Positions 43,952 to 54,300 of a stretch of 64,000 nucleotides of DNA are shown in pieces. A program made the translations under genes and the position numbers. The stretch is taken from assembly GCA_037178625.1 (NCBI GenBank), contig CM074130.1, forward strand, positions 620,001-684,000, written 5' to 3'. This DNA is from Skeletonema tropicum. Its lineage: Eukaryota; Bacillariophyta; Thalassiosirophyceae; Thalassiosirales; Thalassiosiraceae. Positions within the stretch are counted from its first letter, which is position 1, and every line of letters starts with the position of its first letter. The notes under the pieces are model-generated. The model had not been told where the DNA came from and made no database searches. It saw only the letters and a list, made by a program, of their open reading frames with translations.

Positions 43952-46267
43952 ATGAACAACCAACAACAATCGAGACAATCAAGGTGGGGAGCACCATTAC
44001 CCACATCATCATCGGCATCATCTTCAGCTCCAATGGTGCCATCATCATCATCATCATCTCTTCCAGAAGCAGCAACCACTAATCGTCAAAAAATGTCAGA
44101 ATTTCCAAAGAATACTGCAACGGCACAGCGATCTTCACAAGGAGGCCATTGTGGTGATTCTTCTCCCCAACCACCACGTCGGGGCTATGACATGAGTAAT
44201 ATTGATTATCATGGTGGGACGATGACTTCCATATTATATATGTAGTGCATTTTCCAAAACTATTCATTATTTGTGCAAGAATTGTGTCTAATGCGACGAT
44301 TCCATCTTTTCCGAATTTTCTCCATCAATTATAATATAATGTATATCTACATCCAGAAAAAGAAGGATACCGACCAAGGTCTTTTAGTACCAACAGCAGT
44401 GGTGGTAGAGGAGGGGGTAAAGAATACTATAGTCGAAATTATGGAAGAGGGGGAGAAGGTGGTGGTAGATCAGAACAGTCGCGACGTCAACATAATGATT
44501 GGAAATGTCTGGAGGTGAATTCACAATGATGTCATATTATTCGCCACTATGATGTGTTCGTTTATTACCATCTTGTGTATACTGTGCACTTTTGAATTCT
44601 GCAATCATTTGCTTGTGTGCTGTGAAAAACGACAACCTGCTCTAGAACATCTTGTTGAGAAATAAATGGTCATCAGAGAGCCAACTGCTAACTTCACTCC
44701 TCACGTCTTTCTTCACCTCCTTCAGTGCGGAGTATATAATGATCCACGCGATGAATATTGCCGTCGTTGTAAGCGCAATTATGATCGCTACGAGCGTGAC
44801 GATCGGGATTGCCAGGATTGGAGGTGTTTGGAGGTGAATTCTTTCTTTCTTTGAACACCCTTGAAATTGATTTTTCTTGCTGTCATCATTTCGTTTTTGA
44901 TTCTGTTGTCTAATGGGAATGAAACATGATAATATGCCTACACGATACTCTATTTTTCTCAGTGTGGAATGTATAATCATCCTCATGATGACCGGTGCCA
45001 TCGATGTCATCAACTGCATTACTCTTCTTTAGAAGATGAGACGTCATCTCGCCCGAGAAAGAAGAATCGCCGAGATGACGACAGAGAAGGTGGCGGGGAA
45101 CATCATCAACATGATCAATACAAAGAATTACGTGACCGATTCAAACAACGTCAAAAACGTGACTGGCCGCCCTCATTTGATGCAGAAGGGGCATCTTACA
45201 TTTTTGACTCACGTTCTGGGATGTTTTACCATCCACCAAGTGACTTTTTCTATGATCCCAAGACCAAGTTGTATTACAGCAACAAGAAGGCGCAGTATTT
45301 TCACTTTGTTGGTGGAGAAGATGCCAATGCGATACCTTTTCTACCTGTGCAAGCGGGAGGAGGAGGAAATGTAGCAGCAACAGCGACAGTAGCAGGGGCG
45401 CTGGAAAGCTCGATTCCGGATCCCCTCGAAAAGAAAGATGCAGTACCAAACACAGAACAGAAGCCAAAGATTGCAATCAGTCTCAAAACAAAAGTGACAA
45501 ATCCTCCTGTTAAATCTCTCAATGAGGTCGCAGCCGTCGAGAAAAGTAAACTTAAGGAACAGAAAAAGGCGGCACGCAAAGACTCCTCCCATTTGACAGC
45601 AGAAACGTCTCCTCCTGTGATACCACAATCTCACAAGAAGCACGAAGAAGACATGGAGAAATGGTCTGGACGTGTGAAAGAATTGCACAAAGATGAGGAA
45701 AGCACTAACGCCAACGGTTCGTCGACCTCGAGAAAGATCAAAAGAACTGTAAGCGGTCAACCAATTTGTCTCCTGTGTAGGCGGAAGTTTGCCTCGGTGG
45801 AAAAGTTAGAGCAGCACGAGAAGTTATCCGCTCTGCATAAGGTAAATGTGGCCAAGAAAGCAGCAGCTGATGCCGAAAAGTCTTCTAAGAAGCAGAAGGA
45901 GGCAGAGGCTTTGTATAAGGATAGAGCGAAGGAGCGACGATTGATGCATGGCGATCTTGCATCGTCTCATTCATCGGGACCATCTTCTCGAGCTGAAGCG
46001 ATTCTTGCTCAAGCTGAAGGCAGCCGTGCATCATCTACTACTACAATGAAGACTACCGAAATCGTTCGTCCAGAGGATACGTTGGGCGACACGAATGTTG
46101 GGAACAAACTTCTGCAGAAGCTTGGGTGGAAAAGTGGAGATACACTCGGTCGGAAACAAGATGGCGATAATGATGCACAGCCTAAGGGAGGCAAAGATGC
46201 TGCAAGTAGTTTGAAGAGTGATTGGGAAAGAATTGAATCCCTTGCTCAAAGTGGAGGGCGTCGATAA
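43952..46267 (+). CDS. RBM5/RBM10-like splicing factor: RanBP2 zinc fingers, OCRE, C2H2 and G-patch, 610 aa
   Basis: Exons are 43952-44213, 44357-44514, 44726-44833 and 44963-46267. All introns are GT-AG and join in phase. Order of domains: Ser-rich start; a Gly/Arg-rich stretch; RanBP2-type zinc finger 1 (DWKCLE|CGVYNDPRDEYCRRC) and zinc finger 2 (DWRCLE|CGMYNHPHDDRCHRC), each split by an intron at the same codon; an OCRE aromatic-repeat domain (SYIFDSRSGMFYHPPSDFFY, then DPKTKLYYSN); a basic linker; a C2H2 finger (CLLCRRKF...HEKLSALH); and a G-patch-like end (VGNKLLQKLGWKSGDTLG). The RBM5/6/10 family controls splice-site choice in the nucleus, with OCRE binding spliceosomal Sm-tail proteins. 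No clear RRM is seen, unlike animal RBM5. The 3' end is 51 bp from the convergent MFS gene. Confidence 0.85.
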
Positions 46268-46318
46268 CGAGAAGTAGAAATGTAGAAAATATGTGTTCCT
46301 AATTATGAATTTTGATCA

Positions 46319-47791
46319 CTACTCCTTTCCACCCATTTCTTCTTTCGTTGTTGCTTCTATTGCAAAACCACGTCCAATTTGGTAGCAAAGAAATATACAA
46401 GGCAAACAAACCAAGAGGTACATAAGATTAGGGATAAAGAAATTCCCACCAAGAGAATTCACAGCAACATTTGACAATGGAATATTTAACGCTAGCCCTG
46501 CCAAGCCTCCACTTAGAATGAATATGCCACAGCCTTTCCCAAGCACATCTCCCCGTATAAACGCCGCAAGCGCCGAGAAAGTGACACTGAAAAGGAAACA
46601 TCTGTAAAATGAGTAGAATACAAATCCAAGTATCTGCACGGAGAGATTTGTCGATGAAACCTGCACGATGCCTTGACAAATGCCGAGGATATTACATGCA
46701 TGCAACCCTGCCGAATAGCCACACTTGCGCAATATCAAGTCAACGAAGGGCAATCCCAACACAGAAACTGGTGTCAGAAGGGTGAAGATTGACAGATAGC
46801 GGTGCCCATACTCATCATCACCCAGGTATGCTAAGAAATCACGTGTTGTCGTTAATGTCCATGTATTTCTTGCTTGATGAAATGCAAAGAATATACACAG
46901 CGTGATGTATTGACCCGACATCAACTGTTTTATCTGTGGACGATTTGCTATAAGAATGTATTTTTGCGTAGCTTCTTCTTCTTCTTCTTCTTCTTCTTCT
47001 TCTTCTTCTAATTCTTCTTCTTCATCATCATCGTCTATCATACTTTCTCGATGTTCCATTTCATCAACAACATCATGCACAGCTTCATCCATATCTTCCG
47101 TAACCAATCTCTGCGTCCTCTTCCCAATCTTCGTCCAACAAATGGCAGATGTTCCCACAACAAGAATATAAATTGCAAGGTATACAGCTGATACTATCGG
47201 GAGCGTCAATACTGTATTCGTTTCAACATACCAAAGAAGCAGATAGGTCACTGCTCCCGAATCTAACAAAGCATTCAATACTGAAATGACTCGATCTCTA
47301 TCCCGTCCCTCTTCGAATAACAGACCGGTTTGTACAGTATACAGCCCACTGAGCTGGGACATGAAGCCAATACAAAGAAATGACGGAAATAATAGTGGAT
47401 CTATGTGAAGTGATGTGGATAGGATGAGCAGGACGAGGCCCAGGGCACCAATGCCAAATGACACATTGAACATGATTGCAGGACCGTATCTATCAATTCC
47501 TGCACCCATGAGAGGGGTGAAGATCATGGTGGTGAGCATGGATGAGAACTGAACATTTAATAGCATGGTTGTTTGTGATGGACAGGGTTCTTCATTAACA
47601 TCAACAGTAGTAATTTCATCATCATCATCATCATTGCATCGATTCGAAAAGGCTCCTGCTTCTTCGAGCATGAGTTGGAACGGACCGTATCCGTAGAATG
47701 CACCGGTGTAGAATATCATGTAGAAACATGATGAGATGAGGAGTAGCCGTCGTTGATAGCCGTGGGGACCGACAATGATTGGAGCTGTCAT
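46319..47791 (-). CDS. Major facilitator superfamily transporter, 490 aa
   Basis: The ATG at 47789-47791 opens MTAPIIVGPHGYQRRLLLIS. About 12 hydrophobic helices are split 6+6 by a long cytoplasmic loop (residues ~225-275). The first-half loop signature is MGAGIDRYGPAIMF, equivalent to the MFS G-x-x-x-D-R/K-x-G-R motif. The central loop contains a run of about 14 Glu encoded by a (CTT)n tract at 46971-47010, likely variable in length. The overall plan resembles SLC43-like amino-acid transporters (tentative). The substrate is unknown. No frame breaks were found. Confidence 0.82.
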   Translation of the reverse strand: MTAPIIVGPHGYQRRLLLISSCFYMIFYTGAFYGYGPFQLMLEEAGAFSNRCNDDDDDEITTVDVNEEPCPSQTTMLLNVQFSSMLTTMIFTPLMGAGIDRYGPAIMFNVSFGIGALGLVLLILSTSLHIDPLLFPSFLCIGFMSQLSGLYTVQTGLLFEEGRDRDRVISVLNALLDSGAVTYLLLWYVETNTVLTLPIVSAVYLAIYILVVGTSAICWTKIGKRTQRLVTEDMDEAVHDVVDEMEHRESMIDDDDEEEELEEEEEEEEEEEEATQKYILIANRPQIKQLMSGQYITLCIFFAFHQARNTWTLTTTRDFLAYLGDDEYGHRYLSIFTLLTPVSVLGLPFVDLILRKCGYSAGLHACNILGICQGIVQVSSTNLSVQILGFVFYSFYRCFLFSVTFSALAAFIRGDVLGKGCGIFILSGGLAGLALNIPLSNVAVNSLGGNFFIPNLMYLLVCLPCIFLCYQIGRGFAIEATTKEEMGGKE

Positions 47792-48010
47792 TTAGACGTC
47801 TTTTCTGCAATGTTACTGAGCGCTGCGCTTCATTTGCGCTTGCACTGACGCTTTTTTCTTGGCGCCAAAAGTAATAAGAGCTTCTCAGTGCTTTAGTTCA
47901 TGTCATAGCCCTTAAAATGAACTGGTGTCTCACCCATCACCTCCACCCATCACCATCGTCGTCTCAGCATCATATCACATGGAGAGCAGAGCAGGGCAGC
48001 TGGCAAGAAG

Positions 48011-49234
48011 ATGACCACCTTTGCAGCGTCGTCCACCAAGAATATCCTTCTCCCAAAAGGAGGATATTATGTTGTTACTGCCGTTGCCATCACTATCATT
48101 TTGATAACAGCTGCAGCTACACCGTCGGCACTCGGCTTTACGACGCCGTTGACCTATGATACAAGACATGATGTGGAAAATCACCTGCAGAACAATCGTC
48201 GTCGACATACACCATCAGTCAATCACATACCACTCTTCCATTCCAAACGAAACGACAATAACAATAATTTCATAGAAACAACAACAACATCATCCACACA
48301 ATCAACATCCTCCAAAGAAGGGATACGACTCAACAAAGTCTTCAAGGCAACTCATTCACGACGTGCAGCCGACAAACTCATCGAAGAAGGTAGGGTTACT
48401 GTCAACGGAGTTCGTGTTCATGAAAAGGGGGGGTTTAAGGTTGTACCATTTCGTGATGTTGTTACATTGGATGGAAGGGTTGTGGAGGGATGGGAACGGA
48501 TTAATGCAATTTCGAGAGATGATGGTGGTAGGAATGATGATGATCATCAAATAATACGACAGAAGAAAAAACAAAGTCAAAATCAAAATGATGCATCCAT
48601 TAACGACAATCTACAAACATCATCATTTGAATATGTCAAATACTACAAACCAATAGGGGTAACCTGTACCACCGATCTTCGTATCAAAGATAATATCATT
48701 GATGCGATCCATCAAGATGGGTACATGGCCCGTCATCGAGTCTACCCCGTCGGAAGACTCGATAAGGAAACATCGGGGTTGATCCTTCTAACATCCGATG
48801 GGAGGATTGTCAATGCTGTTCTAAGAGGAGAGAGGAAGCAACCAAAGGTGTACAAGGTAAAGGTAGATGGACTATTGGAAGATCGTCACATTCAAAGACT
48901 GAGGGATGGAATCATCATTCGAACAGTTGCACAACGAAAAGGTCGGACAGAAGAAGAGAATACTCTTATTGCCAAAACGAAACGGTGTAAGGTTCAACGA
49001 ATAGGACCCAGTAGTGTCGAAATGACATTGGTCGAGGGACGGAATCGACAAATTCGGAAAATGATGGAAGCGTTGGGATTTCGTGTGGTACGGTTGCATC
49101 GTGTGGAGTTTATGGGGATACAATTGTCGAGAGGGTTGAATGAACCTGGAGATTGGGATTATTTGGATGAGGAGGAGATGGATCTTGTGAAGGATGCGTT
49201 ACGATCGGCGCAGCAAGATGACGATGATGATTAA
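48011..49234 (+). CDS. RsuA/RluB-type pseudouridine synthase, plastid-targeted, 407 aa
   Basis: The ATG at 48011 (aagATGacc) precedes a hydrophobic leader (YYVVTAVAITIILITAAATP) ending in SALGF|TTP, the diatom plastid-import type motif. Residues ~105-145 form an S4 RNA-binding domain (IRLNKVFKATHSRRAADKLI). The catalytic motif VGRLDKETSGLILLTSDG carries D251, the nucleophile of this family. The closing motif is EGRNRQIRKMMEALG. Enzymes of this branch convert one uridine in small- or large-subunit rRNA to pseudouridine, so the likely target is plastid rRNA. A His/Asn/Gln-rich insert separates the S4 and catalytic parts. Confidence 0.88.
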   Translation: MTTFAASSTKNILLPKGGYYVVTAVAITIILITAAATPSALGFTTPLTYDTRHDVENHLQNNRRRHTPSVNHIPLFHSKRNDNNNNFIETTTTSSTQSTSSKEGIRLNKVFKATHSRRAADKLIEEGRVTVNGVRVHEKGGFKVVPFRDVVTLDGRVVEGWERINAISRDDGGRNDDDHQIIRQKKKQSQNQNDASINDNLQTSSFEYVKYYKPIGVTCTTDLRIKDNIIDAIHQDGYMARHRVYPVGRLDKETSGLILLTSDGRIVNAVLRGERKQPKVYKVKVDGLLEDRHIQRLRDGIIIRTVAQRKGRTEEENTLIAKTKRCKVQRIGPSSVEMTLVEGRNRQIRKMMEALGFRVVRLHRVEFMGIQLSRGLNEPGDWDYLDEEEMDLVKDALRSAQQDDDDD

Positions 49235-49813
49235 GGACGGGTTTATAGATGAGATCTTAGATCTATGTAAGTACAAGTCCTATTTTCAATTTGATCATCG
49301 AATCAGTTAGATTTCTCTAGTCCTTTATCTTCCATGTGTCGTTGCCCAATTACTGACGACAGAAAGAAGCAAGAAAGCCCTATCTTGAGCATCTTCTTGT
49401 TCCTTCGCGTTTGCGGATGCGCCTACATCTTCCATCTAGAGGCAAACCACATCTGGATATCAACTAAAACCAACTACCACTACGGCGGTACAAAAGCCCA
49501 GACCCAACACCAACACAACTATCGGGAGAGAAATTTGCTTGTCAAACGGATCAGCCGGACTCAAGGCACTCTCCATCGTCTACAACGAAGACAGCGACCC
49601 ATAGAGTCCGAATTATCTCCTTTCAGGCACTACCACCAAACAAGAACCCCTTCTCATTACTCTTGGCTCAATTGCACAGATGAAACACAGTTGTCCAGGG
49701 ACAAACACCTATTCACCTAACTCCTTCCCAACATGACTGATACCACTCGACTTTTTTCGTTATGCAGCTTCTTTGACCACCATTGCCTTCGTGAATCAAT
49801 TCGAATCTCTTTT
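49235..49813. other. Intergenic, no gene supported
   Basis: A plus-strand frame at 49334-49720 is open, but it has no family likeness and covers no motif. The region lies between the pseudouridine synthase and the interrupted minus-strand frame. Confidence 0.4.
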
Positions 49814-49905
49814 TTAGTAAAAACGAAAGTTCTCTTGCCATCTATCCAGTAATGCTATCATGTCATAAGGACCCACGGTCACTGTTATTGTAGATTCTTG
49901 GTTGG
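49814..49905 (-). pseudogene. 3' end of a minus-strand ORF interrupted by the retrotransposon
   Basis: Reads ...NQESTITVTVGPYDMIALL and ends ENFRFY plus stop at 49814. The NQESTITVTV part is the target-site duplication. The same residues end the open frame on the far side of the element (57631-57864), so the two pieces form one frame when the insertion is removed. The host product is not recognised. Confidence 0.7.
49874..49905. repeat. Left target-site duplication, 32 bp
   Basis: cacggtcactgttattgtag... is identical over 32 bases to 57631-57662 and directly brackets the retrotransposon. Confidence 0.93.
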
Positions 49906-49998
49906 GAGAGATCGAGGGACAGCACTTGTTAAGATAACTAACTGAAGTAGGTAAACAACCTATAATAATAGAACTTGAGCCCAAAAAACCCCAACAAA

Positions 49999-50448
49999 AT
50001 GGACCGAAAGCAACCCAATCAACCGAACAAAAACTCTGAAAACGGTCGTCGCCAAAACCACCTATCGGAAAAAGGACGTGATGGTGGTAGAGGTGGACGA
50101 GGAGGAAGAGGAGGAGGACGAGGGGGTGGACGCTCCAGCGGGAAGGAGAGGCGTGGAACCAGTAAAGCACGACGTGAAGAAACTGGAAATCTCGTTACCC
50201 CCAAGGCGGAGGCGAAACCGAAAAGTTGGAATGAAGTGGTGAAGACTGGAACCAAAAGGTTGACAATCACTCCTATTCTAATGAAGTTTGAAAAGTCGGA
50301 AGACGTCAAAAATGTGATCGAGGAGGCGGGCACGGAAGCACCAGTATGGACAGTCCCTTCCCCGAAGAAGAAAGGATGTCAGTGCAAAAGCAAACCGAAA
50401 AAGAAGGGTGTAAACCGGATGGCAACAAGAATAGGTATGAAGTGTTGA
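49999..50448 (+). CDS. Retrotransposon ORF1, first frame (RGG-rich nucleic-acid-binding protein)
   Basis: ATG at 49999 (MDRKQPNQPNKNSENGRRQN). Residues ~30-60 form an Arg-Gly-Gly box, an RNA-binding feature expected of a LINE ORF1 protein. A segment (KSWNEVVKTGTKRLTITPIL) follows. The frame runs to 50448, but similarity in sense passes to the -1 frame (50346-51389) somewhere between 50350 and 50430. Confidence 0.7.
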   Translation: MDRKQPNQPNKNSENGRRQNHLSEKGRDGGRGGRGGRGGGRGGGRSSGKERRGTSKARREETGNLVTPKAEAKPKSWNEVVKTGTKRLTITPILMKFEKSEDVKNVIEEAGTEAPVWTVPSPKKKGCQCKSKPKKKGVNRMATRIGMKC

Positions 50449-51389
50449 GTGAGGAAGAGGATGAGGAAGAAAAAGTCGAAGTCGAAGTAGTGAAAACAAA
50501 GGAGGGTAAGAAGGAAAGAAAAGGGAAAGAACAACAATCGAATCATCAACAAAGCGGACAGAAGGAGATTTCCAAGAGAAAGAAAAACTCCAAGAAAAAG
50601 GTGAACACACCGAAGCAGGATGATACGATGACTGAAGAAAAATCGATTAAGTGGAAGGATAATACAACAAAACCACGAAATCAACAGAAGGGTGATAGTG
50701 GACCAGTAGAAGAGGCGCAACAGCAAGACACTGGAATCAAGCCTGACCAGAAAAAGTTTTCTGGTCACGACGTGAAGATGTGTCGAGTCTTCCAGATGGT
50801 AAGGGACTTAGCCGACCAGGGGAAGATGACGAAAAAGTGCGTGGAAAAACTGAACAAAACCGATCAGAATCATGTCTTAGTGAGTATGGCAACCACTAGC
50901 ATATTGGAGAGGACAGATGCATTTCACCCGGATGACGTAAAAGATTCAGAAACAGTGTTCCAATACCTAAGTACTTTATCCACGAAAAGTTTGCTCAAGA
51001 TTATCAATGATAGAGATGGGTTCGAGGAAACAAAGGCTCATGCCGACGAGATCGAACAGCAAAAGAAAAATGATACGATTGGACAGACTACTGAGCTACT
51101 TTGCAAAGAAACCGTGAATGACCTCATCAATCGCTCTGATGAGAGTTATATGGAGGAGAATGGGATGATACAACAAAGCCCTCGTGGACGGAGACGAGGC
51201 CAATCAATATCGAGCAGAAGACACGAACCCGAACGAGTCTCCTGCTTATCGCCGGATAAAGGAACCGAAGGAGGCCCTCACAATTCGGCGAAACCACCAC
51301 CAGAAAGTCTAAGAAATGGAACCACCGCACCTATCAATTCACGCACTGATCGATCAAAGTTAGAAGATCCAAACAAACGAGATGAGTAG
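50346..51389 (+). CDS. Retrotransposon ORF1, second frame (charged coiled-coil-like protein)
   Basis: Open from before 50346. Coding sense becomes clear at NKNRYEVLSEEEDEEE. It is very rich in Lys/Glu/Gln, then has a folded-looking helical region (VFQMVRDLADQGKMTKKCVE to LLKIINDRDGF) and a basic end. It overlaps the first ORF1 frame by about 100 bp (a -1 change: either a one-base lesion or programmed shifting). It ends at 51389, overlapping the ORF2 start by 8 bases (ATGAGTAG). Confidence 0.7.
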   Translation: MDSPFPEEERMSVQKQTEKEGCKPDGNKNRYEVLSEEEDEEEKVEVEVVKTKEGKKERKGKEQQSNHQQSGQKEISKRKKNSKKKVNTPKQDDTMTEEKSIKWKDNTTKPRNQQKGDSGPVEEAQQQDTGIKPDQKKFSGHDVKMCRVFQMVRDLADQGKMTKKCVEKLNKTDQNHVLVSMATTSILERTDAFHPDDVKDSETVFQYLSTLSTKSLLKIINDRDGFEETKAHADEIEQQKKNDTIGQTTELLCKETVNDLINRSDESYMEENGMIQQSPRGRRRGQSISSRRHEPERVSCLSPDKGTEGGPHNSAKPPPESLRNGTTAPINSRTDRSKLEDPNKRDE

Positions 51390-54300
51390 AGGAACTCAAG
51401 ACGTACTACGACCAGTGCAAAATTTAGAAGCGAGTGGAGACACAATACAACTTAGACAAAATGAAGATGGAGTAGTAAGATTCGGGTTTCAAAATATTAA
51501 CTCCATCAAAGTCCTGAGGACCAATACTCTACCAAACGAGATAGAGGTAGTCCATGACCTTGGGATTGATATATGCGGATACGTAGAAACGAACCGCCCA
51601 TGGACATCGAATAATAAAGGAATTTTTGATATGAATATGAGACGAATGTTTCAGAATATGGCTAACACTCAGTATGCGTCATTGCCACCAATAGACCATC
51701 GAATCAAATATCAGCCAGGAGGAGTCCTACAAACTATTACAGGCCACGTGACGGGACGAGTTCGGCATCAAGGGTCTGACAAGTATGGAAGATTTGCGTG
51801 GCATATTCTCCAAGGAAGCCGGGATGAAGGGATAGTTGTCATAACGGCGTATAGAGTATGTCAATCCTCAAATGCAGGGCCAAATACAGCATACACTCAT
51901 CAACAGTCTGCAATGATGAAAGATGGAGTAGTTAACCCTCGGCCGAGGAAGCAAATCCTCAACGACCTCACCAAGCTGATTGAAGAGAAAAGATCGAAGG
52001 GATATAGACCAATAGTAATGATGGATGCAAATGGAAGTACATTCTCGGATAAGGAATTTAGAGAGTTTCAACAAAATGCAGTTCTGGAGGACCCATTCTA
52101 TAGTAAGTTCGAGGAAATGCCACGGACTTACAATAGAGGAACGAAAAGACTTGATTACATCCTCATGGATGCAGGCCTTCAGCATGCGGTACGACATATT
52201 GGGTACCTAGGGTCTCATGAGGCTGTGCACTCCGATCATTCAATGGCGTGGGTTGACTTTGATGAGAAATTATTGTTCAGAGGCCTTATAAATCGCCCCC
52301 CAAATGCAATCAATAGGCAATTCACCCTACATCAAGAAGATAAGGTGGAGAAGTTCATGGACGAGCTAAGAAAAGGGATGGAGGACAAGAACATTCAACT
52401 TAAAGTTCCCATCCTAGTTGCGAAGTTCCATGAGGAAGGATGTACGACGGAGGCGAAGCGTGCATATAACGCATTGGATAAGGAATATACTGATATCATC
52501 AGGGCAACTCTGAAAAAGACATCACGTCGCCGATATGGGTACTTTCGCAGTCCGGAACTGACGTTGGCAGGGCAGAAAGTACTGCTGTATAAGGCAATGT
52601 TGGACTGCCAGCGTAGGCGAGCACCCCCAAGTGTAGGACTGACCAAACTTGCAGCAAGACTTGGATATGATCTGACGAGTAATTACGAGCAGATGAAAGT
52701 TAAAGATTTGAAAGTAAAGGTCAGGGAAGCACGTAAAGAGCTATGGGAAATCCAGAAGGATTGTGCAGAAAAGAGGATTGGATGGCTCGAAGTTCAAGCT
52801 CAATCATCAGCAAGAAAAGATGGCGGAAATTGGGAAGCTAAAATGAACGCAATGATACGAACGACAAGAGCAGCATCAACGAATCGGAAGCTTAGTATCC
52901 TCACAAAAGGGCAACGTGTTGGACTTGATCGCATAGACGTCCCGAGCCATGAGTGGTTGTACTCTGAAGATATGGAAGAATTGTACCATTATGATAAAGG
53001 AGTATTTGAAACGCATGCAGTCATACAACAAACGTCTCAAGGAAAACCAATCATGGAAAAAGAATTCTATGCCCACCATTCATTGAAGGTACCGGATAAG
53101 AATGCATATCCCGTCAAAGTAATTGTCCGAGAAAATGGGACAAATGAGACACTGAAGATAGATGAGATAATTGACAAATCACCGTTCCAATGGGAGGCAA
53201 TTACATCCCAAACGGCTATCGAAGGTAAAATACTACAACGGAACAAACGGCATTTGCAACAGGTAGCAATGGAAGGGGGGCCATCGACTCAACCCCCAGT
53301 ACAGCAATTGATAAGTGCGGAGGGAACTGAGGAGGTGAAGCAAATACTCGAAGGAAACTATCGAGTGGTAGACCCAACCACGAACGAAGAAATGGAGATT
53401 AGTGATACTCTAGCAGCGTGGATGAGTCAACTCAAACAAACAGAAAAAGAAGTAGCAATGGAGGAAACCGTGGGCTCAATAACTTCTGCTCAACTGCAAG
53501 AGGCATTCCGAAAAGCCAAAGAAAAGACTGCTTCTAATGGAGACCTACATTATACGGTGTGGAAAGCTATGGTAGCAGACAATGAGTTTGCAGATTGGTT
53601 GTCGATAATGATCAGCCTGCCGTTTATATATGGTTTCGCCCCTGAACGATGGAAGAGTATGACGGATGTAATGCTGGAAAAGAAAAAAGGTAACCGGCAG
53701 ATAAACCAACTCCGAATCATAGGGTTATTAGAAGCTGATTTCAACACGGCACTGAAATTTTTTGCAAGAGAGTTTTCAAAAAAGATGGAGTCTACTGGGG
53801 AGCTGTCAGACGAACAGTGGGGATCTCGGAAAGATAGAAACTCAATTGATGCAGCCATGATCAAATTGTTAACATTCGAAGCGGCACGAGCAAAGAAATC
53901 AACAATAGGCATGCTGTATTATGACTGTATAGCGTGTTATGATCGAATGCAGCCGTCATTGTCGAACATAGAAATGGCGAAAAGGAACTTCAGTGACGGG
54001 ATCTTGCGAGCAAGAGCGGAAGCACTACGTGGAATGAAACGCAATGTGAGAACCGGGCTCGGGGTATCGAATGATATATACTCAGAAGAACCAGGGGATT
54101 ATCAGATTTCAGGAGAGATCCAAGGAAAAGCAGACAATCCGGCGCTGTTTACGGCATGTAGTAGTGGGATCCTGAAAACGCACGCAGAATTGGCACCGGG
54201 CCTGGAATTACATGGTTGTTTCGGGGAACGGATGATGAAGCGTCATAACGTAAGCTACGTTGATGATAATGATGGAAATGTCTCTGCAGATTACGACAGT

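Noticed and set aside
49334..49720. Plus-strand frame of 128 aa before the retrotransposon
   Set aside because: No motif, no paralogue in the window, and composition like random open sequence.
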